From Schoenoplectus triqueter (Eukaryota; Streptophyta; Magnoliopsida; Poales; Cyperaceae): a stretch of 20,812 nt of DNA. The stretch is taken from the NCBI GenBank assembly GCA_964058805.1, contig CAXKVV010002115.1:1-20812 (forward strand). The letters run 5' to 3'. Under the pieces are notes generated by a model. It was not told where the DNA came from and searched no databases. It saw only the letters and a program-made list of their open reading frames with translations. Position numbers and translations under genes: made by a program. This document shows positions 1 to 10,730 of this stretch, one piece after another (positions within the stretch are counted from its first letter, which is position 1; the number at the start of each line of letters is the position of its first letter).

Positions 1-999
1 TAAATCTCAAATCGGTTTATACATTTTTACCTTAAATCTTTTACATTTTTGCACTATTTTGACTTTTCATATCATCATCCTAGAGCTATCACATATATTT
101 ATTTTAATTTTGACCGAACCAATAGATTGCGTACCCCTAAATATCATATTTAAACGAATCAATATGAATATCAATACAAAAATTGATTTTGACTTAAAAT
201 ATAGGAGGCAAACGGTTGAGAATATATGTATTTATTAAGTTAACAAAAAAAATGCATTTAGATTGAATGGGGTCAGAGAATCCAGGAGATTGTGTCATAT
301 AAACGGTTTCTTTAAATTGTCCATGCAAAAATGTGTTGTTTACATTAAGTTCTCTTATAGCTGGCGGTATTAATGAGTCGGATCGGGTTGGATTCGGATT
401 AGATCATATTATTTTTTATTTTTTTTATTTAATTTGAATCTTATCCGTTTAAATCCTTTACATTTTCCCCATGAGTTTCCCACACACCACACTTTGAAAC
501 AAACAAAGCTTTAACAGCAGAGAATCCGGCACCCGAAAGCATTCTCTTGTGGTGACAGTTATTAAGTGGTCAGATGGATCCAAATTAATTGCATCGTTGC
601 CTTGCCCGTTTGTAAAAAAAAAAAAAAGATGCGATTTTACCTCAAAACGCTCGGTTGATTTGCATTTTTCCACTCAAAAATTGGCAGCATATTCGAACTC
701 CTTTTTGAAGTATTAAATTTTCGAAGGTATTCCGGCACACTGTGGGTATAAAAGCATCCAAACTAGCTAGCAAAGTTCCGAAGGACAAATTATGTATAAA
801 ATTCTAAAATAAATCGAATGGAAAATGGAAAATTTCGTAATCGATAATAATTCGAATTGATGACTTGAATGAAAACCAAACAATCCAATCCATTTTTTTT
901 CACCTCTAGTAATAACTATGTTGAGGTAAGCGGACATATGTGAAATTAACAATTCAGGGAATAAATTCAGTGGGTTACTTAATACATACAAACAACAAT
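1..999. other. AT-rich sequence without a gene
   Basis: I see no supportable gene. The stretch is AT-rich, and its short open frames show no recognisable domain. Around 376-405 there is a GA/TC-rich patch (gagtcggatcgggttggatt) of a kind common in plant repeats. A TATAAAAG at 747-754 has no coding region downstream to serve. Confidence 0.6.
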
Positions 1000-1187
1000 A
1001 ACAACAACAACAAAATCTTTAATATCAAATAAATTGGAGTAGGCTAGAAATGAAACTCAATCTAAAAGTATAAGATCAGAGATCTCAAATATCAATGATA
1101 ATAATGATGATGATGAAAATAAATAATAAATAAAATAAAATAATAATGATGATGATAATGATGATATGATAATAATAATGGTAATGC

Positions 1188-1225
<38 letters not shown>

Positions 1226-2490
1226 GTAATAAAATAGTACAATAAATCTATATTATAAAGCATATTTTTAAATCTTTAATTATAAACCTTAAAATCTTAA
1301 AATCTAAGAACTGAAAAAGTAAGAACCTGAAGTCTATAACTCTACTACTAGACTCTAACTTCTAAATCATGATTCTGATATATAGATCGTCATCTTTCAA
1401 GCACTTATATCCAAAACAAACTCTTTGAATATATTTCATTCCTTCAAATCTTTTTTTATTGTTTTCTCACATATCAGTCTCGGTTGACCTCTTCATCTTT
1501 TTATGTTTTCAAGAGGACTTAGAACATCACTACGTACTGGTGCTTCAAGAGGCCTTCATTAGATATGACCAAACTATCGCAAATATTGTTGGATCAGCTT
1601 CTCTTAAATTAGTATTACTCCAAGTTTGTCTCGTATATCATCATTTCTAATTTGATCTCTACTTGTGTGGCCGCATATCCAATGCAACATCCGCATTTCA
1701 GGTACACTCATCTTTTAGATGTGTTATCCTTTTGTAGCCCAGCATTCTACGCCATACATCATCGCGGGCTTAATCGTGTCTTGTAAAACTTACATTTTAG
1801 TTTATTTGAGACCTCCTTATCATAGAGAATATCATATATTTGTCTTCATTTCACCCATCTGGCCCTTATTTTATGACTAACATTTTTCATCGATCACTTC
1901 GTTACTTTGCAACATCGATCTTAAATAACGAAATATGTCATTTGTTGGTACTACTTGCCTGTCCAAACTAACTTCTCCATTATTAGAGTTTTTTCCGCTA
2001 AACTAACACCTCACATATTCGATTTTGGTCATACTAAATTGAAAATATTTTGATTCTAATTGTCTCCACAACTCTAGTTCTTGATCGACTTCAATCATAT
2101 TTTCATCAATCAGCACCGCATTGTCTGCAAAGAGCATGCACTAAGAAATATCTTCTTTGTATATCTTTTGTGATTTCATCCATCACTAAATGAAAATATA
2201 TAAACTCAATGCTGACCCTTAATGTAATCGTATCTTAATAGAAAATATATCGAACTCATCGTCACATGCTCTGACATAAATCATAAAATTTATGTACAAA
2301 TTCTTAATAATGGTAACGTACTTTGTTGGGACTTGTTTCTTTTCAAGCGCCCACCACCTGATATTTTTTAATATTTTATCAGTTTTTTTCAAATCAATAA
2401 ATATCATATATAGATTATTATGTTCCCAATATCTCTCATGAGTTGTCTTATTAAGAAAATCATCTTTATGATGACCCTCCCAGACGGTTA
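1000..2490 (-). mobile_element. Decayed LINE (L1-type) reverse transcriptase fragment with 3' tail
   Basis: On the minus strand this reads as the 3' part of a plant non-LTR retrotransposon. Across frameshifts one can follow pieces typical of the reverse transcriptase: a P-x-G-R...FLIRQLM stretch near 2485-2440, then MIFIDL (DLEKAYD region) and RWWALEKKQVPTKYVTII near 2407-2315, then an arginine-cysteine-aspartate stretch corresponding to VRACDG near 2270. Further down the strand, degraded pieces resemble VPTNDIFRYL and the terminal region. Many stops and frameshifts break the frame, so the element is dead. The 3' end (1250-1000) holds an AT/ATG-rich microsatellite, then a block resembling GCCTACTCCAATTTATTTG, then a (GTT)n-like tail at about 1020-990. 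A second copy of this tail lies near 19.6-19.83 kb on the plus strand. The 5' end is lost, as is usual for LINE insertions. Confidence 0.85.
1095..1232. repeat. (AAT/GAT)n trinucleotide microsatellite
   Basis: Tandem AAT with interspersed GAT units inside the LINE 3' region, including an uninterrupted AAT run at about 1189-1224. A similar ATT/TTTA tract sits at the same place in the second LINE tail, so it is part of the element rather than an independent repeat. Confidence 0.8.
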
Positions 2491-3038
2491 CTTAGTACAT
2501 AATTAATACAATAAATAGTTCATGATTAGAATCTCACCTGAAATTGGTGATTAATTCAGGGGATTAATTCGCTGAAATAATAAGAGATTAGCCAATAAAA
2601 TCTTAAGTATTATTCCTCGAAATATTTTTTTATGTTATTGGCAAGAGCTATGAGCCTATGACCAAACTTTATATCTATGCAGTGATTGCTTGTTTAGTTC
2701 AAATTGAAATCTTATTACTTGAGATAAAAAATAGCAAAGAAAATTTAGATCAGCCACCAATGCATGCACATACACCGATACACGGAGTGACGGAGACACC
2801 CAGTCATGGACATAATTCCCAGAAAACTCTGTTGAACTTTGTTTTGATAAACTTAGGCTCTTTGGCTGTACAGTGGGAATATGTATGGATGTGCATTTTG
2901 AACAGATTTTATTATAGAATGTGGGAAAAAAAATTAACTTAGAGATGATTTTTTTTCTCACGATGAACAGTAAATGCCGAACAGAACTTAAAGAATTATA
3001 TATGAATTTAAAATATTCCTACCTGCACTTGGACACGG
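2491..3038. other. Intergenic sequence, no gene supported
   Basis: Overlapping open frames of about 90-100 codons exist on both strands between 2656 and 2961. Neither shows a domain, signal peptide or recognisable motif, and overlap on both strands argues for chance. Nothing else is identified. Confidence 0.5.
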
Positions 3039-4145
3039 GTGTGTTTGGATCAAAGGAAAATTGCATTATTTTTAGAGTAGATTGTTACTTTTGGGTTACC
3101 TTTAATTCAAATATTAATTAGACTGTTGAGAATAGTATAGATTAGTATTATTTTGCTAACCCATTGGATGGATGGTTTATTGGGTTAGTGAATTCAATTC
3201 AAACAATATATAAAATAATTATTATTAATATTAAACAAAATAAAACAAAATAATTGTAAATCAATAAAATAATATTAATGAATAATAAAACTTATTGGTA
3301 TTAAAAATAATAAATAATAATAATGAAAAGCAATACCCATTTACATTTTTATTCATTTCTTTGCATCAGTATTATTACTATAACTTCCAAACAATATAAA
3401 AAATAATTTATTATAAATAAAATAATAATGATTTGTATTAAATAAAATAATGATTAACAATATAAAAAATTAATATTAAACAAAGTAATAATAAATAATA
3501 ATAAACAAATTAATAATAAGTAATATTCAAAAGTATTAAACAAAATAATATTTTTTAATATTAAATAAAATAATAATGAACAAACTAATAAATAATAATA
3601 AATAAAATAATAATCATTAGAATTAAATAAATAATGATTAATAAAAAATAATAATATGAACTAAAATTTCTGAATATTAAATAAAATAATAGTAATAAAT
3701 AAGTGAATAATAAATAATAATCATTTGTATTCAATAAAAGAGCATTAATAATAGTACAAAATAATATTTAATAAGTTCTAAATTTAAATAAAGTAATAAT
3801 TAATTAATTAATAATGAACAATAATAAACAAAATAATAATCACATTAAGAAAATAATAATAATAATTAAAAAATAATATTAAATAAAACAATAATCAATA
3901 ATATTAAAAATATATTTAGTAATAATAACATGGTTAATAAAAATAATATAAATAAAATAATTATCATTAATATAAAATAAAAAATAATTAATTATTTTAT
4001 TCATTCACTACATCACTATTCTTAAGTTACCGTTTAAATAATATATTAATACTTTTTTCATATTTTTTTTATTTACATCATAATATTCACAACTATTAAC
4101 TCAAAAAATATTATTTTTACGCTAATTTACACCGTCCAAACACAC
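3039..4145. mobile_element. Possible non-autonomous DNA element with an 11-bp terminal inverted repeat
   Basis: The left end starts GTGTGTTTGGA (3039-3049) and the right end finishes TCCAAACACAC (4135-4145), a perfect 11-bp inverted repeat. GTGTTTGG-type ends are common in plant DNA transposons. The inverted repeat does not extend inward and I find no convincing target duplication (3031-3038 against 4146-4153), so an element is possible but unproven. The interior is overwhelmingly AAT/TAA-type sequence with no coding potential. Confidence 0.35.
3195..4010. repeat. Extremely AT-rich low-complexity tract (AATAAT-type)
   Basis: About 800 bp made almost entirely of A and T, with degenerate AATAAT, AATAAA and TTAATAAT units and only scattered G or C. 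No reading frame or regular period survives. Confidence 0.85.
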
Positions 4146-4347
4146 AGAGAATTAAAAAGCTCAATGGCTTGTCCTATGAGAAGAATGTCTAACTCAAAAT
4201 TTGAGTTATTACGTGGGGAAATATGGGCTGTGGGTTTTGGATTTACGTCAGAACCGATCACGATGATCAAGGTCTATTAAAAATGGAATCCGAACACGCC
4301 AGATGATACGAATTTATTGAGTGAGCAGATGATACTAATTTATAAAT

Positions 4348-4729
4348 GAGAGGGGATTGGTTGATAATGGGTTATTTTGATAATTTTGATAATGAATTTC
4401 TAAATAAATAGAAAAAAATAAAAATAAAAATAAAATTATAGATGTGTTCTTCTATCTATGAATTGATGTTCATTCAATTTCATTATCGTTTGATAGCCCA
4501 TCAAAAACCGTTAAATTGGAATCATTATAAATTGTATGAAAATTTGATGGTCTTTGATGGGCTATCAAACAATAATAAAATTATATGAAATTTGAATGAC
4601 CATCAATCCATAGGTAGAAGAACACATCTATAAACTTTTTTTTTCATTTTTAAGATCTTTTTTTTATATTTATTTAGAGATTCATTGTCAATATTATCAA
4701 AATAACACACTGTCAACCAATCCCCTCTC
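4348..4729. mobile_element. Foldback MITE, Mutator-like, 382 bp, with 9-bp target duplication
   Basis: The left end begins GAGAGGGGATTGGTTGA and the right end is its reverse complement (TCAACCAATCCCCTCTC). Pairing continues with some mismatches through nearly the whole element, giving arms of about 180 bp. For example, ATAGATGTGTTCTTCTA at 4439-4455 pairs with TAGAAGAACACATCTAT at about 4616-4632. The element is flanked by TTTATAAAT (4339-4347) and TTTGTAAAT (4730-4738), eight of nine matching. A 9-bp duplication with very long inverted repeats fits a MITE mobilised by a Mutator-like transposase; that class assignment is inference. It has no coding capacity. A diverged relative of almost the same length lies at 20426-20805. 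Confidence 0.85.
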
Positions 4730-4738
4730 TTTGTAAAT

Positions 4739-5429
4739 TTTTCTTTCAGAGCTGAAGGTAAATATAACATTCGAGATGAAAATATTTATGTAACTACACC
4801 TACTACAAGATCAAGATATTTTTCTATTTAATGGGGTAACTATCTTTGCCAGCTTTATTTCAAAATAGTGTACTTCTAACATTTTTTTGAAGTAGCAAGC
4901 GAATAATCCATTATAATATTTTATTAAATCAAATTGAAAAAAAATACAGATTCGATGGGAAAAAAACTCAGTTAGAGTTGAAATACAAACATCATCCCTA
5001 AATAAATAAAACAATAATAAAAGGCAGCAATAACTTGAGTCATCACACCAACCATCAACTGACTTGTTGAGTGTAGCACTTGCGGGGACACTGTGTGTGG
5101 GATAGGGTCAGGGCTGGCAAGAGGGAAGGATGAAAAGTGGGGTTGTGCTGGGTTGGCAAGTAGAACAAGTCAGCGGTGGGGATAAAGTTGGATAGAGATG
5201 ATGGAGAAGGCCCGAATTGTTGTATTTTTCTCATCTCATTCGACGTTGAGACAAAATGATATTGAGTGGAAGTATCTTATTTTATCAGTTTGATTCAAAC
5301 AAGTGCAGTAGAAATAACACACTATATCTAATAAAATAAGGCAGCACAAGGCTCAGCCAAGCATGCAGAGTATGGACTCAGCCCGGCACACGGCCCACAC
5401 AACCGGAGAAATAAAGAAAGGTGTTACCA
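4739..5429. other. Intergenic sequence, no gene supported
   Basis: AT-rich up to about 5040, then more GC-rich and purine-biased (5041-5215), with no open frame that resembles a protein. A GC-rich patch at 5341-5410 (cagcacaaggctcagccaag) leads into the purine-rich repeat region. Confidence 0.5.
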
Positions 5430-6180
5430 TAATTTAACAGGTGTAACCAAGGGTTGGCCAGGATTGTGCTCGACTTGGCTTAGGAAAGCAAGGGCAATGA
5501 GACAGCAAAGGATAACAAAGGGGTCGGAGCAGAAAGGGCGATGAGGCAGCAAAGGGTAGCGAAGGACAGCAAGGACAACAAAGGGATTGGTCAGGACTTA
5601 GGGCAGCAAGGACGATGGGGCAGCAAAAAGGGTCTGTCAGGGTTGTGCTCGACTTAACTCGAGGCAGCAAGGGAGATCTGGGTGATTAGGCGTGGTGGCG
5701 GGCGATAATCTGGATGTACCAAAGTCTTGGTCGGAGATGATGGTGCGAGTGGTGTGGTAGATCTACTGAGAGAGAGGAGTGGATTGAGGAGTGTGTTAGA
5801 GAGGAGAAAGGGGGAGATGAGAGGGCTAGGGTGCGGATTTGGCGACGGTTGAGGTAGTAGTGGTCAAACGATTGAGGTAGGGTTGGAGCCTTTGAGGTTG
5901 GGGTAGTGGTGGTCGGAGGACGGAGGTAAAGGTTATGGTTGACGGAGAGCGGAGGCCGAAGGCTAGAGATAAAGATTTGGGTTGATGGAGGTTGGAGCCA
6001 GCAACTGAGGTCAGAGAAAGTGGTAAAAGATCGGGGTAGTGGCGGAGATAGTGGTGGGTGGTGGAAGAACCCTAGGTTTACTTATATTTCAAATCGATGG
6101 AGAGAGAAAAAAGAAGAGAAGAAGGCAGCATGAGGAAAAACGAAAGTCGGAAGTGGCGGGGGAGGTCGGCGGCGAGACCT
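5430..6180. repeat. Purine-rich, strand-asymmetric region of degenerate repeats
   Basis: The plus strand is dominated by G and A for about 750 bp. From 5480 to 5670 degenerate units around GGCAGCAAAGGG and GGACAGCAAGGA recur. A unit built on ATTGTGCTCGACTTGGCT occurs near 5463 and again, diverged, near 5643. From 5820 to 6060 the units become GGTAGTGGTGGTCGGAGG-like. Open frames of 60-80 codons occur on both strands as a by-product of the composition and match no family I know. Between 6060 and 6200 the minus strand looks like a CT-rich 5' leader (CTTCTCTTCTTTTTTCTCTC), so a decayed gene or element leader is possible. Confidence 0.6.
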
Positions 6181-6235
6181 CTCCGTCTAGGTTTTCTTTT
6201 TCTTTTGTCACATTCGTTGTCGTCGTGTACTTCTA

Positions 6236-6820
6236 ACATTATTTAACAAAACTTTTGTTGCCCTGTGATTAGATAAGCATTAAATCACATTAAAGTAATA
6301 TTGTAGTATGGTAATAATATATCATTCACTCATTAGTATATGATACAAGATAAATAATGGTAAACAGATGTGTAGATAGCAGTAACAGCACATTCTAATT
6401 TTAGTTCGTTGCTGTTATGTATATAGCAGTAACAGCACATTACATATTCCATTAGCTAGTCATTACACACAAGGGAAATATTCATTGGTATATTTGAGAT
6501 GAGTTTATTATTTTTCCTTGAGCTGCAAACAACTTGAGAAATAAAAAAAAAAGTAGGTACATTTGCCATGAACTATAACTACAGACTTCCAGCATTTTAT
6601 TGGATAAATATTATATAGATTGGGAAGTATGCACTGCGCGTCTGCAAGCTTCTATTTGACGGTATGACCCCTGACTTGAAAATACTAAATAGTTGCTTAT
6701 TACCTATTAAAAAAATTACTTATGAAACAAAACGAGTTTGAACTAAAATATTTGGGAATACTAGTTCAAGTAATATGGTGAGCTTCTTTGAAAATAATAG
6801 AAAATTAGAATTTTAAACTC
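6236..6820. other. AT-rich intergenic sequence with a small repeat
   Basis: There is no gene. ATAGCAGTAACAGCACATT occurs twice, near 6376 and 6421, with an inverted copy of its core (GCTGTTA) between them, giving a small potential hairpin. Confidence 0.5.
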
Positions 6821-6821
6821 A

Positions 6822-7058
6822 GATTTCACTCCAATAATATAGTCTTCAAATAAATAATTAATAATATAAGATTTTAAATATATTTAATAAAAAATTAAAA
6901 TGCTAAGTAATAATAAATTTTAACACATAATAATCTATAAATTATTATATAAAAAAGTTGGATCATTTTAACAGTTAAGTTTTACCTTAAGTATATTACA
7001 CACATTATTTTAAATGATGAGAGAGAAATTATTTTATATGAATCTTTGGATTCAAGAA
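6822..7058. repeat. Tandem duplication, copy 1
   Basis: Starts at GATTTCACTCCAATAATATAG and ends at GGATTCAAGAA. It shares long near-identical blocks with copy 2 (7104-7415), for example TCTTCAAATAAATAATTAAT and CTTAAGTATATTACACACAT. It has no coding potential. Confidence 0.8.
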
Positions 7059-7076
7059 AAAAGTTGGATCATTTTT

Positions 7077-7096
7077 ACAAGGGTGAATACCCTTGT
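7077..7096. repeat. Perfect 8-bp-stem hairpin at the duplication junction
   Basis: ACAAGGGT (7077-7084) and ACCCTTGT (7089-7096) form a perfect inverted repeat with a GAAT loop. It lies in the short spacer between the two duplicated copies. Confidence 0.7.
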
Positions 7097-7103
7097 AACT
7101 CGG

Positions 7104-7415
7104 GATTCACCCCGATAATATAGTCTTCAAATAAATAATTAATAATATAAGATTTTAAATATATTTAATATAATTTCACATTAAAAAAATTTAGACATAA
7201 TATTTTTAAATGCTAAGTAATAATAATAACTATAATAATTATTATTATAACAATAAATAGTATAATTAAATATAATTAAATGCCTAATAATCAATAAATT
7301 ATCATATAAAAAAATTAGATCATTTTAAAAGTTAAATTTTACCTTAAGTATATTACACACATTATTTTAAATGAGGAGAGAGAAATTATTTTATATGAAC
7401 TTTTGGATTCAAGAA
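7104..7415. repeat. Tandem duplication, copy 2
   Basis: Starts GATTCACCCCGATAATATAG and ends GGATTCAAGAA, in the same orientation as copy 1. It is about 75 bp longer, because of extra AT-rich sequence between about 7169 and 7265 (ataatttcacattaaaaaaa and following). Outside that stretch the copies remain closely similar. Confidence 0.8.
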
Positions 7416-8600
7416 GATAAAAAAAATTAAAACAAAATCAATGGTGGAGAAAAATGATGATGTGATAATACTTGAAAAAATAATTCAATTTGTATATTAT
7501 GAATTGAGGCATTAAATATATGCTAAGCTCAGCTGGGAAGTTGACATGATTGAAAAAATTGAAATGAGTAGTAAAAATGTGGATATTTTATAAAAGACTA
7601 GTAACGAAAATAGGGTTCATTATTTATACGAGGAATATCATAGTTCCTAGTAGGTCGTCACTACCAAAAGATGAAGAGATATACGCAAAGCAAATATTGG
7701 AAAAAAAAATACGAATTGATAATATCAAGACGGTGTAAGTAATTATTTAAGTTGTTAAGCCGTTCTGCATGTATATATAGAATAAATTAAAAAGAAAGAA
7801 GAGAAGAGAGTAAGAACAAAAAAGAGCATAGATAGAATATCCCGGTAAAAGGATTGTTTTTTGCTTGCTTGAGCTTGTTAACTACACAATAGAATTCATA
7901 AAAATGTTCTCACGCAAAAGACCACATAATTTAATCTCTAAGCTCAAATGATCAGCCGAGATTTAATGTAGTGGTTAGCACACATATATACACATATGCG
8001 ATTGATTAGACATTATGTTCTACAGAACTCAAAACACAGTTTTATGTTTCTTCTTGTGATGATAGAGTACTATTTGTGATCATCTTTCATTGGATGTGAA
8101 ATATGAGGCTCACGCAATTGTGATTACAAAAAAATATCGCGGTGTTGTAAATAAGTAGGCAACTTTCTTATTTAAGTGCACCTTGAATTTTGAAGTTCCA
8201 AGGACTACATTTAGAATAGATGGAGTGTACCTACCAGCAACTTTTTTATAAAAATACAGAAAATAATAATAAAATATTGACATTATTTTCTGTTGCTGAT
8301 TCATACTTTTATTCATCTCAATATTAATTTTTTTTTTGGAAGGTTGTGTTTTTAGAAATTATTTCTCAGAGAATTATGTCCTTCTAAAAAAAATACACAA
8401 AAAGGATACCTCGAGTTTGAAATTAATTAGTTAAATTAAATACCTCGAGTTCAGAAAATAATTGTTCCACCATCTTTTATAAATCAAGATATAATCAGAA
8501 ATTTTATAAAAGTTGTCGTTGATTCAGCTTTATTTACAAAAAAAATGTACATGTGCTCATTTTAAAGTAAGTTATCTTGAAGGAATTTACAATTCTTGGT
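7416..8600. other. AT-rich intergenic sequence, no gene supported
   Basis: No protein or RNA gene is recognised. A short imperfect direct repeat (GGATACCTCGAGTTTGAAA near 8404, AATACCTCGAGTTCAGAAA near 8438) is the only local structure noted. The 68-codon open frame at 8110-8316 on the minus strand has no recognisable feature. Confidence 0.5.
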
Positions 8601-8899
8601 CAGGGGCGGAGGCAACAGATGTTAGATTCATAATTTACATAAATTAGTAGAACTTATCATTTTTTTTATTTATATTTGTACGATATTTAGTTATCGGATA
8701 CCTCTATAATTTTATTTTAAATATATGACCATTAAAAATCTAAATTGTAGACATATTTATGCTAATTATAAACCTATTTTATTTGTTTCTCAATTTGATT
8801 TTCAACGATTCCTTTTCTCTCTATCATTGTAACGCATACTCATAAATTAGCTATTTTGATCTCTCGACACCCCAAATTCAAATCCTAAGTACGCCATTG
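8601..8899. mobile_element. Small degraded non-autonomous DNA element (possible hAT type)
   Basis: The left end reads CAGGGGCGGAGGCA. The reverse complement of the right end reads CAATGGCGTACTTAGGATTT, a type of sequence that recurs at plant element ends. The flanks TTCTTGGT (8593-8600) and GTCTTGAT (8900-8907) match at six of eight positions, which would fit a decayed 8-bp duplication. The terminal repeats are short and imperfect and the interior is AT-rich without a frame. Confidence 0.4.
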
Positions 8900-8907
8900 G
8901 TCTTGAT

Positions 8908-9446
8908 GTTTCAACTCTTTTAGTTGTTTTTGCGGTCAAAATTTATAGTGAAGGCAAAATGTGCTATAATTAAATTTTCGAAATATTTACCAAAAAAATT
9001 GTCATTAATTAGTGTCTTTCGCAATAATTATTAAATCGTAGTAAGTAAGAGCATTTCGATGGTGAGATGTTTAATTTTGAAAACTTTTAAATATTAGTAC
9101 TCTTACATCGTTTCTGTTTAAAAATATTTGCAATTTAGAATTATAAGTTTTCTAATTATTATTTATTATTTTATATAAATTATGTTATTTTATGGACTGT
9201 AATTTTGAATAAAATATATTATGAATAACATATATTTAATAACAAGCAGTTCAATTTCAACCTCTAAGCACAATATACAAATAAATAGTTTAATTTCTTT
9301 AGTGGTTACGAGGACCATGGACGGAGTCAAGTAGAGGCAAATGACAGGAGTGATAAAGGAAAGGAAAAGGACCATGTCAACCGACAATGGAATAGGTGCG
9401 TTGACTTTGAACATAGAGAACAAATTTTGAAAGCAAATCAAAATTT
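8908..9446. other. AT-rich sequence downstream of the tRNA gene
   Basis: No gene is supported. A minus-strand open frame of 104 codons at 9190-9504 begins inside the tRNA gene and is therefore an artefact. Confidence 0.5.
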
Positions 9447-9519
9447 TGGAGATGCGGGGGATCGAACCCCGTGCCTCTCGCATGCAAAGCGAGCGCTCTA
9501 CCATTTGAGCTACATCCCC
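9447..9519 (-). tRNA. tRNA-Ala, anticodon UGC
   Basis: A complete 73-nt tRNA reads on the minus strand, starting GGGGATG at 9519 and ending with discriminator A at 9447. The acceptor stem pairs GGGGATG with CATCTCC and contains the G3:U70 wobble pair, the main identity element for alanyl-tRNA synthetase. The D arm is GCTC-AAATGGTA-GAGC. The anticodon stem-loop is CTCGC-TTTGCAT-GCGAG with TGC at 9486-9484, which reads GCN alanine codons. The T arm is CGGGG-TTCGATC-CCCCG, with the B-box GGTTCGATCCC. There is no intron and CCA is not encoded, as expected for a plant nuclear gene. A run of four T on the minus strand (9443-9440), a few bases past the 3' end, can terminate RNA polymerase III. All stems are intact, so it is probably functional. 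Confidence 0.96.
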
Positions 9520-10430
9520 TTTCGATCTAGTGAATAAAGTCTCTTCTAATCTTTAACTGTGGATGTAATTTGTCCACATATTCTATTTTGTATTTTACAA
9601 CTCAATTTCTAAATTTAAAAAATATCACGATTCCTGGAAGTCTAGAACATTATAAAATATCACTATTTTTCTATAAAAGATTGCATACAAAAAGCTGTCT
9701 TAAAGTATGGACAGTTGGACACAGTTAAAATCATTGAACGAGTATTTAGAAAAAAAAAAGAATGAAATTTGATTTTTTTTTTTAAATCATAATACTGCGT
9801 ACTTACATCAAAGTTTTCTAAAAATATATTGGAATTATCTGATAAAAGTTTTCTTTGAATGCGGAAAATGAACGATACTAAAGAAACCAAATTTTATAAT
9901 TCAATCTTCCAGACTGCATGTGAAACTAATGAGGCTCAGAGACCCATACAGACACTTGGCCCAGTCCAAGTACACAAATCCATTTATATCACAATCGATA
10001 CTGTGATTTGCATTCCCGCCTCAACACATTTGGCCCGGCCCGGCCCATCCCAGCCCAGCCCGGCCCGGCCCTTGGCCACAATTTTAACCCAATCAATGCG
10101 GATCTTGAATGGCAGACTAATTTGAACGAAGAATGATGTTGTGGTGATTTGCTTTCACGGTTTCACCTCATCGTATACATATTAAAAATAATAATTCTCA
10201 AAATTAAAAGGAACTTCACATAAAAGATCAAAATTCAGAATAATTAATGTTCGCCTAGGAAAATATTTTTACGTGTTAAATGAACTAACATGTATATGGT
10301 AGGTTATATATTCAAAGTCTACATAGAATATTCATTAATAAATATTTGAATTGAAAAGTCTAATCTCTGTTGTTATCTTAAAAAATTAAATTATTCTCTT
10401 ACTTTATTTTCATATAGGGCACGTTTGGCA
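9520..10430. other. Intergenic sequence upstream of the tRNA gene
   Basis: Mostly AT-rich. A GC-rich patch at 10031-10076 repeats CGGCCC/AGCCC units (GGCCCGGCCCGGCCC type). The 88-codon open frame across it (9859-10125) is low in complexity and matches no family I know. Confidence 0.5.
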
Positions 10431-10517
10431 CTTGGTGGAATAACAAAAATTAGAATAGAATAGCTATTCCGACGAATTAATTTGTCAAATGAATTTTAGA
10501 CTAAGTAGAAGAGTGTT

Positions 10518-10554
10518 AATCTGGTATACCAAGTTATAGGTGGTATACTAGATT
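10518..10554. repeat. Short inverted repeat
   Basis: AATCTGGTATACC (10518-10530) and GGTATACTAGATT (10542-10554) are inverted copies with one mismatch and an 11-base loop. The block lies just left of the foldback-element array and does not match that array's terminal sequences. Confidence 0.6.
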
Positions 10555-10589
10555 ATCTCTCATTAGAATAGTAATTATTGTTAGATTAT

Positions 10590-10730
10590 GTTGTATTATA
10601 TTATTATATTATATTATATTATATTATTATATTATAATTATAATTATTATTATATTATGATTATAATTATATTATATTATTATATTATAATTATAATTAT
10701 TATTATGATTTATTATAATATTATTATGAT
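10590..10730. repeat. (TTA/TAT)n low-complexity tract
   Basis: About 140 bp of TATTATAT, ATTATAAT and similar units, nearly free of G and C. It sits where the missing left arm of the partial foldback element at 10726-10966 would be expected. Confidence 0.75.

Noticed and set aside
747..754. TATAAAAG as a TATA box
   Set aside because: No gene follows at a suitable distance on the plus strand.
2656..2961. Open frames of 94-101 codons on both strands
   Set aside because: They overlap each other on opposite strands, and neither resembles a protein family.
5434..5670. Cys/Pro/Leu-rich minus-strand open frame
   Set aside because: Its composition follows directly from the purine-rich tandem repeats; not a credible protein.
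9055..9120. GAGCATTTCGATGGTGAGAT as a MITE end
   Set aside because: It resembles the GAGCATCTCCAA-type ends of plant elements, but no partner end could be found.
9190..9504. 104-codon minus-strand open frame
   Set aside because: It starts inside the tRNA-Ala gene and reads its sequence as protein.
9859..10125. 88-codon plus-strand open frame with a Pro-rich segment
   Set aside because: The Pro/Ala/Arg stretch comes from the CGGCCC repeat, and there is no other support.
10429..10450. GGGCACGTTTGGCACTTGG as a transposon end
   Set aside because: It resembles GGGC..GTTTGG-type plant element ends, but no matching inverted end or target duplication was found nearby.
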